A DNA stretch of 64,000 nt from Curtobacterium sp. VKM Ac-2865 (GTDB lineage Bacteria > Actinomycetota > Actinomycetes > Actinomycetales > Microbacteriaceae), in NCBI RefSeq assembly GCF_015350905.1, contig NZ_JADKRZ010000007.1, positions 124,001 to 188,000 on the forward strand, written 5' to 3'. How positions within the stretch are numbered: the first letter of the stretch is position 1; each line of letters begins with the position of its first letter. The notes beneath the pieces are model-generated. The model ran no database searches and was not told the DNA's origin. It was given only the letters and a program-made list of their open reading frames with translations. Of the stretch, positions 8,603 to 16,971 are shown piece after piece. Both the position numbers and the translations under genes were made by a program.

Positions 8603-9465
8603 TGAAGGGCATCATCCTCGCCGGCGGTTCCGGCACGCGCCTCTGGCCCATCACCAAGGGCATCTCGAAGCAGCTCATGCCCATCTACGACAAGCCGATG
8701 GTCTACTACCCGCTGTCCACGCTGATGATGGCCGGCATCCGCGAGGTCCTCGTCATCACGACGCCGGAGTACAACGACCAGTTCCGGGCACTCCTCGGCG
8801 ACGGCTCGGCCCTCGGCATGACGATCGAGTACGCCGTGCAGCCGAGCCCCGACGGCCTGGCCCAGGCGTTCGTGATCGGTGAGGACTTCATCGGCGACGA
8901 CAGCGTGGCGCTGGTCCTCGGCGACAACATCTTCCACGGCACGGGCCTCGGCACCAGCCTGCAGAAGAACACCACCGTGCAGGGCGCCACGATCTTCGCG
9001 TACCACGTGGCCGACCCCAAGGCGTACGGCGTCGTCGAGTTCGACGACGACTTCACCGCGGTCTCCATCGAGGAGAAGCCCGAGCACCCGAAGTCGAACT
9101 ACGCGGTCCCCGGGCTCTACTTCTACGACAACGACGTCGTGGAGATCGCCAAGACCATCGAGCCGAGCGCCCGCGGGGAGCTCGAGATCTCGACCGTCAA
9201 CGAGCGCTACCTCGAGGCCGGCACCCTCGGCGTCGAGGTCCTCGACCGCGGCACCGCGTGGCTCGACACCGGCACGTTCGAGTCGATGATGCAGGCGTCC
9301 GAGTACGTCAAGGTGATCGAGGACCGCCAGGGCCACAAGATCGGCTGCATCGAGGAGATCGCCTGGCGCAACGGCTGGATCGACGACGCGGCGCTCGCCG
9401 ACCTCGCCGCCCCGCTCGCCAAGAGCGGCTACGGGGTCTACCTGCAGCACCTGCTTCGCGGCTGA
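8602..9465 (+). CDS. rmlA: Glucose-1-phosphate thymidylyltransferase RmlA
   Basis: It makes dTDP-glucose from glucose-1-phosphate and dTTP, the first step toward dTDP-L-rhamnose. The 287-residue protein starts with [16 protein letters not shown] (GxGTR nucleotidyltransferase signature) and [19 protein letters not shown] near 110 carries the metal-binding aspartate, EEKPEHPKS lies near 160, and [10 protein letters not shown] near 220. Length and motifs match RmlA closely. It is followed after 2 bases by a GT gene, so rmlC-rmlA-GT form one plus-strand operon. Confidence 0.96.
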   Translation: MKGIILAGGSGTRLWPITKGISKQLMPIYDKPMVYYPLSTLMMAGIREVLVITTPEYNDQFRALLGDGSALGMTIEYAVQPSPDGLAQAFVIGEDFIGDDSVALVLGDNIFHGTGLGTSLQKNTTVQGATIFAYHVADPKAYGVVEFDDDFTAVSIEEKPEHPKSNYAVPGLYFYDNDVVEIAKTIEPSARGELEISTVNERYLEAGTLGVEVLDRGTAWLDTGTFESMMQASEYVKVIEDRQGHKIGCIEEIAWRNGWIDDAALADLAAPLAKSGYGVYLQHLLRG

Positions 9466-9467
9466 CC

Positions 9468-11399
9468 GTGGCGTTCCGTCGCCTGCTCGGCCGGACCGGC
9501 ACCACGGCGACCACGGACGGTCCTGAGCCGACCACGGACGGCCAGCAGCCGACGGTCGGAGCCGAGCCGGGCCTCCCGGTCGACACGTCCCTCGTGACCG
9601 AGGCACCGCAGCCGACCGCCGACGGGTTCGACGTGCTGGTGACGGTCGCCGAGACGGCGTACCGCACCGGCGCGCACCTGACGGTGGTCGACGCCGCCCG
9701 CACGGCGGGCGCGCGCACCGTCGTCGTGAGCGCCTACGACGTCCACGCCGGCCCGACGAGCACCTACCCGCCCGTCGTCGGCGGTGACGACCACGTCGTG
9801 GCGCGACCCACCGTCGCAGCGACCTGGGGCGGCGCCGTCGCGGCGGCGCGACCCCTGCTCCGCTCCGGGGTCGTCGTCTTCCAGGACGCCGGCATCCTCC
9901 TGTCGGAGGACGGCATCCTCCGGTTGGTGGCAGCCGTCACCCGATCGGTGGATGCCGACCAGGACCGCCAGGAGGCCGTGGTCGCCCTGCCCGTCGTCCG
10001 CTCCACCGACGACCTGGTCGCCAGCGCGGGCGCGGTGCTGGTCCGCAGGACCGCCCCGGTCGCTTCGCTCCTCCGCGGTCACCCCCACGAGGACGCCGAG
10101 GCGCTCGCGGGTGCCCGCGTGTTCGCCGGCGACGAGCCCTGCTTCGCCGTCCGGACCGACGCGCTCGCGGTGCCCGTCGTGACCGTCGACACGCGCACCG
10201 CGGTCGCCAGACTGACCAGGGACTCCGCCGACGCCGGTGGCGGGGACTGCGTCGTGGTCCCGCTCGGCCGGGTGTACCGCACGTCGGTGCTCCGCGAACG
10301 GCGCTACGACACGGACGCAGCCGACGCGCTCGCGGTGTGGGGCGACCGCTCCGACGACGCGGCCGTGGTCGCACTCGCCCGCCTCGGCCTGGCGCCCGGC
10401 GTCCCGACGGCGGACCCGGTCGGGGCGCCGGTGGCGCTCCGCGAGCCGGTGGTCCGCGCGGAACGGGTCAGCACCCTGGAGCGTGCCGAGCGCCTGCGCT
10501 GGTCGATCCGGATCGCCGCACACCCCGGTCCGCGCGGCGACGACTGGGGCGACACGTTCTTCGCGCGGGACCTCGCGACCGCGCTCCGGGGGCTCGGACA
10601 GGACGTCGTGGTGGACCACCGCGAGTCCCACGTGCGGCCGTTCTCCGAGCACCTGGACGACGTCGCCCTGACCCTCCGCGGGCTCGACGACACCCCGGTG
10701 CACCCGACCGCGACGAACGTGCTCTGGGTCATCTCGCACCCCGACCTCGTGACGCCCGCCGAGCTCGCCCGCTACGACCTGCGTTTCGCGGCGGGTCCGG
10801 TGTGGGCTGCCCGGGTGGCGGCGGAGACCGGGCTCCCCGTCGAGCCCCTCCTGCAGGCCACCGACCCGGCGCGGTTCCACCCGGGCGCAGCCGACCCGGC
10901 GTTCCCCGACCTCGACACGGCGTTCGTCGGCAAGACCCGGCGGGTGTTCCGGCCGGTCGTGCGGGACGCCGTCGAGGCCGGTGTCGACCTGTCGGTGTGG
11001 GGCGAGGGATGGGAGACGCTCCTGCCGGACGGCGTCCACCGCGGCGTCTTCGTGCCGAACGACCAGCTGCCGGCGCTCTACCGGAGCGCCAGGGTGGTCC
11101 TCAACGACCACTGGGACGACATGGCACGGGACGGCTTCGTGTCGAACCGCCTGTTCGACGCCGCGGCGTCCGGAGCGCTCGTGGTCACCGACCCGGTCGC
11201 GGGGGTCGACGAGCTGTTCCACGGCGCTGTTCGGACGTACGACTCCGTCGCGACGCTCGGGGCGCTCGTGCGCGCCGGGGAGTCCGCGACGCAGCAGGAG
11301 CGGACGGCTCGGGGCACCCGGATCGGGACCGAGCACGCGTTCGCACGGCGTGCCGAGGTGCTCCTCGACGCGGTCCGGCAGGAGCGCGCCGCGCGCTAG
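9468..11399 (+). CDS. Two-part glycosyltransferase, C-terminal GT-B (CgeB/GT1-like) domain
   Basis: A 643-residue protein. After a short Thr/Pro-rich linker (about 10-45), residues 45-310 resemble a degenerate GT2-type Rossmann domain (VFQDAGILLSEDG near 145) with no clear DxD. The C-terminal half (about 340-640) is a GT-B donor-binding module with GDDWGDTFFARDLATAL near 360, LWVISHPDLV near 425, VGKTRRVFRP near 485, and RDGFVSNRLFDAAASGALVVT near 555-575, resembling the CgeB/Glyco_trans_1_2 family. I chose the GTG two bases after the rmlA stop. It probably acts on the same rhamnose-containing polymer; the specific linkage is unknown. Confidence 0.78.
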   Translation: MAFRRLLGRTGTTATTDGPEPTTDGQQPTVGAEPGLPVDTSLVTEAPQPTADGFDVLVTVAETAYRTGAHLTVVDAARTAGARTVVVSAYDVHAGPTSTYPPVVGGDDHVVARPTVAATWGGAVAAARPLLRSGVVVFQDAGILLSEDGILRLVAAVTRSVDADQDRQEAVVALPVVRSTDDLVASAGAVLVRRTAPVASLLRGHPHEDAEALAGARVFAGDEPCFAVRTDALAVPVVTVDTRTAVARLTRDSADAGGGDCVVVPLGRVYRTSVLRERRYDTDAADALAVWGDRSDDAAVVALARLGLAPGVPTADPVGAPVALREPVVRAERVSTLERAERLRWSIRIAAHPGPRGDDWGDTFFARDLATALRGLGQDVVVDHRESHVRPFSEHLDDVALTLRGLDDTPVHPTATNVLWVISHPDLVTPAELARYDLRFAAGPVWAARVAAETGLPVEPLLQATDPARFHPGAADPAFPDLDTAFVGKTRRVFRPVVRDAVEAGVDLSVWGEGWETLLPDGVHRGVFVPNDQLPALYRSARVVLNDHWDDMARDGFVSNRLFDAAASGALVVTDPVAGVDELFHGAVRTYDSVATLGALVRAGESATQQERTARGTRIGTEHAFARRAEVLLDAVRQERAAR

Positions 11400-11484
11400 G
11401 GCAGGAGCGCGCTGCGCGGTGCGCGCCAGGGCCGGAGCGCGCGGCGCGCCAGGGCCGCGGCGCGCCAGGGCCGCCGCGCGCTAG
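11399..11484. repeat. GC-rich degenerate direct repeats between convergent genes
   Basis: This 85-base spacer between the stop codons of two convergent GT genes consists of imperfect copies of GCGCGCCAGGGCCG-like units. CAGGGCCG and TAGGGC recur at intervals of about 16-30 bases. No coding potential is visible. The units can fold into GC hairpins, so they may end transcription from both sides. Confidence 0.6.
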
Positions 11485-12632
11485 GGCCGGATGCGCCGGG
11501 CGAGGTCGCCCGCCCGGTCGGCCAGCCGGACGACCCGGCGTGCGTGCATCGCTGCGAGCTCGGCGTCGCGGGTCGCGAGCTCGCGCAGCGCCGCCTCGGC
11601 CCGGTCGCGCTCGAACTGCACGGTCGCCCGGAGCGTGTTCGCGGTCGCCTCGCCCTGGCGGACCACGTCCTCGAGCTGCTCGAGTTCCTCGATCCGCCGG
11701 TCGCGGGAGACGATCGCCCGCCCGAGTGCACGGAGCCGGTCGAGCTCCTCGACGGGGACGAGCTGGCCGGCCGGGACGTCGAGGCTCGGCGACGACGCCC
11801 GACGCAGGACGTCGACGATCCCGTCCTCGCGGGTGAACGGCCCGGACTCGGCTTCGGCGTCGGTCACGAAGCGCAGGGCGAAGGTCGCCTGCAGCACCCC
11901 TTCGCGCAGGCGGTGGAGGTCACGCATGCCGTGGTGCCGCGGGCTCGGCGTCAGGTCCGGGTTCGACTCGTAGGCGCGTCCGCTGACCTCGACGCGGTGC
12001 GCGTACTGCGCCCAGGAACGCCACGGCAGGTGCAGCACCTCGAGCGCGAGCGCGTCGGGGACCTCGCCGCCGTTCGCGACGCTCACCTGGTGGTTGCCCT
12101 GCACGACCGTGACCTCGGGGTCACCGACGTGGATCGCGTTGGTGGTCGGCGGTGCGAGGAGCCCTGCGGCGTTCAGGTCCTCGAGCGGTCGTTCGTCCCG
12201 CCAGTGCAGGCGCTCGAGGCCGGCACCTGACTCGGCGAGCCGCCCGGTGAGGTTGACGACGGGCACCGTGAAGGCGCCGATGACGGGGTCGAGCTGCTCG
12301 AAGACGTCCCGTACCGTCAGCGACCGGTCGACCGGCAGCAGGAACTCGTCGGCGTCGGCGTTCACGACCCAGTCGGCGTGGTGGACCGTCGCGGCGTCCC
12401 GGGCCATCCCGGTGACGACGGTGCCCTGCTGCTTCCGGTGCACGGGATCGTGCCGGAGGTCCACGACGACGTCCTCGCGCTCGGCGAAGGCGGTCAGGAG
12501 CTCCGTGGTGCCGTCCTCCGAACCGTTGTCCGTGATGACGAACACGTCGAACCCCTGCGCGACGTGGTGGTCGAGCCACGCGGGGATGACGTCCGCTTCG
12601 TCGCGGACCATGAGGGTGACAGCGAGGATCAC
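11481..12632 (-). CDS. Glycosyltransferase of the GT2/GT92-like (Glyco_tranf_2_4) type with coiled-coil tail
   Basis: A 383-residue protein. It starts with VTLMVRDEADVIPAWLDHH, has FVITDNGSEDGT near 30-42 and the acidic motif NADADEF near 91-97 (DxD). These are typical of the Glyco_tranf_2_4 family, cytoplasmic enzymes often found in wall-polysaccharide clusters. Residues about 310-365 form a predicted coiled coil rich in Glu, Arg and Leu, unusual for the family and possibly a docking segment. A GTG start at 12630-12632 follows AGGAG by 8 bases. It is last in the minus-strand export operon. Confidence 0.82.
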   Translation of the reverse strand: MILAVTLMVRDEADVIPAWLDHHVAQGFDVFVITDNGSEDGTTELLTAFAEREDVVVDLRHDPVHRKQQGTVVTGMARDAATVHHADWVVNADADEFLLPVDRSLTVRDVFEQLDPVIGAFTVPVVNLTGRLAESGAGLERLHWRDERPLEDLNAAGLLAPPTTNAIHVGDPEVTVVQGNHQVSVANGGEVPDALALEVLHLPWRSWAQYAHRVEVSGRAYESNPDLTPSPRHHGMRDLHRLREGVLQATFALRFVTDAEAESGPFTREDGIVDVLRRASSPSLDVPAGQLVPVEELDRLRALGRAIVSRDRRIEELEQLEDVVRQGEATANTLRATVQFERDRAEAALRELATRDAELAAMHARRVVRLADRAGDLARRIRP

Positions 12633-12683
12633 GAGCAGGACTCCTGGGTCGGGGGAGCGGGCAGGAAAGGCGACGGTACCGCG

Positions 12684-13624
<941 letters not shown>

Positions 13625-13628
<4 letters not shown>

Positions 13629-14740
13629 GCGAACACCTCGACGTGCACCTGGGCGCAGGCCGCCCAGGTGAACCCCGCGGCGCGGCTGCGGGCCCGTCCG
13701 GTCCGCTCCGCGCGGACGGCGGGGTCCTCCGCGAGCAGCCGTTCGAGCGCGGTACGGATCGGTCCGGCGTCCGGTTCGGTGTAGGTCACGGTGTCGCCGC
13801 CGACCTCGGGGATCGCGAGGCGGTCGGTGGTCAGCACGTCGGCACCCGAGGCCATCGCCTCGAGCACCGGGAGCCCGAAGCCCTCGGCGGTGCTCGGGTA
13901 CACGACCACGCGTGCGCCGCCCAGGAACGCACGGAGCTCGTCCACCGGCAGGTACCCGAGGTGGCGCAGGGGAGCGCCGGGTCGGTCGCCGGCGGTCTCG
14001 AGTTCACGTCGGGCGACGTCGTCCCAGCCGAGTCCGCCGGCCACCAGGAGCGTCGGCACGGGGCCGGCCGCCGCGTCGCGGAGCGCGCGGTGTGCCGCGA
14101 TGAGCTCCGGGACGCGCTTGCGGGGCTCGACCGTCCCGAGGAACGCGATCCACTCGGTGTCGTCGGCGACGTCGTGCGCCCGGCGGAACCCCGCCACCTC
14201 GGCGTCCGAGGGCGTGTGGAACAGCGCCGGGTCCACCCCGAGGTGCGCGACGACGGTCGCCCGCCGCGCTGGACCGGCGAGACGGTCGAGCTCGGCCACG
14301 GTGGCCGCGCTCGGCGCGATCGTCGCACGGCTCAGCCGGCGGGCCAGCCGCGTCCAGGTACGGAAGAACAGCACCTTGAGTCGCGAGTGCGCCGCCGGGT
14401 CGCTGAAGAAGGTCGCGTCGTGCAGCGTGACGACGGTCCGGGAGGCCCGGATCACCGGGAACGTGTAGTGCGGGCTGTGCAGGACGGTCGCCTGCACGCG
14501 TCGGGTGAGCGCCGGCAGGCCGGTCTGCTCCCACACGAGCCGCAACGGGCGGGACGCGGTCCAGCCGGGAGCGGCGTGGTACCGGTGCGTCGGGGCGAGG
14601 TCCCGGAGCCAGGCCACGTCACCGCGCTTGGCGACGACGTCGACCCGCACGTCGAGTTCGGCGAGCCCGGTGAGGAGCCCGGCGATGTACCGAGCCACCC
14701 CACCACGGTTCGGCGGGACCGATGTGGCGTCGACCAGCAC
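13625..14740 (-). CDS. GT4 family glycosyltransferase
   Basis: A 371-residue GT-B enzyme. The acceptor half holds VDATSVPPNRGGVARY at the N-terminus and HSPHYTFPV near 105. The donor half holds FLGTVEPRKRVPELI near 205-220, HLGYLPVDELRAFLGGA near 265-280, and YPSTAEGFGLPVLEAMASG near 285-305, which is the GT4 EX7E motif. I prefer GTG 14738-14740 (AGGA seven bases before); an in-frame TTG at 14753-14755, two bases after the previous stop and preceded by AAGGG, would add five residues. It lies directly downstream of wzt in the export operon, so it likely helps build the exported glycan. Confidence 0.88.
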
Positions 14741-14757
14741 CGGGAGTTCCTGCAACG

Positions 14758-15999
14758 TCAGCCCTTGATCTGGCGTTCGGTGGTCGCGGTCCAGGCGATG
14801 CCGGACTGCGTGTCCTCGTCGACGACCACGAAGCGGGCGGCCTCGCGCTCGATGACGATGTGCTCGCCGGTCGGCTTGGCGAGGAACACGTGGACGAAGT
14901 ACTGTCCACCGCCGAGCCGCAGGTCGCGCAGGTGCCACTCGACGGTCGCGGTGCCGCGGAGCGGGTCGTGCCGCGCCTGGGTCTGGCGGCTGTCGATGCC
15001 GAAGGCTGGGTTGCCGAGGTGGTTCTCGATCTTGATGCCGGCGCGCCACTCGGGCAGCACGTCGGTGTGCGAGAACGTCGCGCGGATGACCAGGTCGTCG
15101 CCGTGGTGGTGCTCCGCGCCGGGGGCACGACCGGGGATCTCGAGCTCGACGTGCTCGACCTTGCCCGGGTTGGCGTCCTCTTCCGGGTGTGCGGCCTCGG
15201 CCTCGGCGATGCGACGGCCCTCGAGGATCTCGCGGAAGTTCTTCACGGCGAGCCGGGCGGAGCCCTGGAACTTGACCTCGCCGTGGTGCAGCACGACCGC
15301 GGAGTCGCACAGTTCCTGGACCTGGCCGAGGGAGTGCGAGACGAGGACGATCGTGCGGCCCTGCGCCTGGAACTCACGGATCTTGTCGAGGCACTTCTTC
15401 TGGAACTGCTCGTCACCGACGGCCAGCACCTCGTCGACGAGCAGGACGTCGGGGTCGGTGTTGATCGCGACCGCGAAGGCGAGTCGCACGTACATGCCGG
15501 ATGAGTAGAACTTCACCTGGGTGTCGATGAAGTCGCCGATGCCGGAGAACTGCAGGATGTCGTCGAAGCGCTCCTCGGTCTCCTCCTGCGTCTGGCCGAG
15601 GATGGCGGCGTTGAGGTAGACGTTCTCACGCCCGGTCAGGTCGGGGTGGAACCCGGCGCCGAGCTCGATGAGGGCGGCCAGCCGACCGCGGCGCTCGACG
15701 GAGCCGGTGGTCGGCTCGAGGATGCCGCCGATGGTCTTCAGCAGCGTCGACTTGCCGGAGCCGTTCGGGCCGAGCAGGCCGATCGTGGTGCCGGCCGGGA
15801 TGTCGAGGTTGATGTCCTTGAGCGCCCAGAAGTCCTCGCTGTGCCGGCGTCCGGCGCGACCGAGGGTGACGACGCGCTCCTTGAGCGAGTTGTCCTTGCG
15901 GATCGTGAAGCGCTTCGAGACGTTCTTCACGGTCACGACGGCGGGGGCGTCGGAGAACGGCGACCGGGTCTCCTGGGTGAGTGCGTTGTCGATGCTCAT
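14758..15999 (-). CDS. wzt: ABC-transporter ATP-binding protein for polysaccharide export (Wzt-like)
   Basis: ATPase of an ABC-2 polysaccharide exporter, 413 residues. Walker A is GPNGSGKST at 77-85, the signature is YSSGMYVRLAFA at 165-176, Walker B is VLLVDE at 185-190, and the switch His lies in VSHS. Residues beyond about 240 form an extra beta-rich domain like the C-terminal glycan-recognition domain of Wzt proteins (GNPAFGIDSRQT near 345). That domain normally recognises a cap on the finished chain, which suggests export of a completed polymer rather than single repeat units. It starts 4 bases downstream of the wzm stop. Confidence 0.94.
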   Translation of the reverse strand: MSIDNALTQETRSPFSDAPAVVTVKNVSKRFTIRKDNSLKERVVTLGRAGRRHSEDFWALKDINLDIPAGTTIGLLGPNGSGKSTLLKTIGGILEPTTGSVERRGRLAALIELGAGFHPDLTGRENVYLNAAILGQTQEETEERFDDILQFSGIGDFIDTQVKFYSSGMYVRLAFAVAINTDPDVLLVDEVLAVGDEQFQKKCLDKIREFQAQGRTIVLVSHSLGQVQELCDSAVVLHHGEVKFQGSARLAVKNFREILEGRRIAEAEAAHPEEDANPGKVEHVELEIPGRAPGAEHHHGDDLVIRATFSHTDVLPEWRAGIKIENHLGNPAFGIDSRQTQARHDPLRGTATVEWHLRDLRLGGGQYFVHVFLAKPTGEHIVIEREAARFVVVDEDTQSGIAWTATTERQIKG

Positions 16000-16003
16000 C
16001 GGT

Positions 16004-16900
16004 TCAGATCTCCTGGGCGAAGTTGCCCTGCAGCTTGGCGAACACGCGCTGGCACAGCAGGAGTGCGACCAGCCCGACGACGCCGACGACCACGAGACGG
16101 ATCAGCAGGTGCGACGGGTACTCGGAGTCGGCACCGGCGGTCCAGAACGCACGGTGGAAGCCGAGGATGGCCAGGGTGATGGGGTTGGTCGTGTAGAGGT
16201 CGAGGAGCCACCCCGGGGCGCGCGACGCGACCATCTGCCAGCTGTAGACGATCGGCGACGCCCACATGAGGAGCAGGACGAGGACCTCGACGAGGTACTG
16301 CATGTCGCGCAGGTAGACGTTCGCGGCGGCCAGCAGCAGCGCGAAGGCCGTGGCCCAGATCAGGATGACGAGCGTCGCGGGGAAGAAGTACAGCAGGTCG
16401 AGACGGATCCAGGCGAACCCGCTCTGCAGCACCGCGGCCGCGAGCAGCACGACGAGCTGCACACCGAAGTTGAACAGCGCCGCCCCGACGCTGGCCAGGG
16501 GGTAGATCTCGCGCGGCAGGTAGATCTTCTTGATCAGGCCGCCGTTCGACACGATGGACGCGGTGCCCGACGCGACGATCTCGCTGAACAGCCCGTACAG
16601 GGTCAGGCCCGAGAACACGTAGATCGCGAACTCCGGGATGTTGCGCGACGCACCGAGGATCTCACCGAGGACGTAGTAGTAGATCGCCAGCTGCACGAGC
16701 GGGCGGATCAGCGTCCAGGCGAACCCGAGCGCGCTGTCCTTGTACCGCGACTTCAGGTCGCGCCGGATCAGCAGGTCCAACAGCTGCCGGTGCGCGAAGA
16801 TCTCGCGGATCGAACCGATGACGGCCGTGGCCGGGCGGCCAGCTGGCACCATCTGTTCCTGCCGGAGGCGGTCGAACCGCTCGGTGACGATGTTGCTCAA
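16004..16900 (-). CDS. wzm: ABC-2 polysaccharide export permease (Wzm-like)
   Basis: Membrane half of the polysaccharide ABC exporter, 298 residues with six predicted helices. It has the conserved RRDLKSRYKDSALGFAWTL near 45-63 and NVYLRDMQYLVEV near 195-207 (cytoplasmic coupling region), both typical of ABC-2 polysaccharide permeases. The start appears to be TTG (16898-16900) with AGGA six bases upstream; no ATG or GTG gives the full N-terminus. It pairs with the ATPase gene just downstream. Together they would move a lipid-linked polymer across the membrane. Confidence 0.93.
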   Translation of the reverse strand: MSNIVTERFDRLRQEQMVPAGRPATAVIGSIREIFAHRQLLDLLIRRDLKSRYKDSALGFAWTLIRPLVQLAIYYYVLGEILGASRNIPEFAIYVFSGLTLYGLFSEIVASGTASIVSNGGLIKKIYLPREIYPLASVGAALFNFGVQLVVLLAAAVLQSGFAWIRLDLLYFFPATLVILIWATAFALLLAAANVYLRDMQYLVEVLVLLLMWASPIVYSWQMVASRAPGWLLDLYTTNPITLAILGFHRAFWTAGADSEYPSHLLIRLVVVGVVGLVALLLCQRVFAKLQGNFAQEI

Positions 16901-16971
16901 AGGGGGTCCTTACGTTTCGACGCGGGCGACGGGTCACTGTACAACGGTGACCGGGGGTGACTGCCTGAAGG

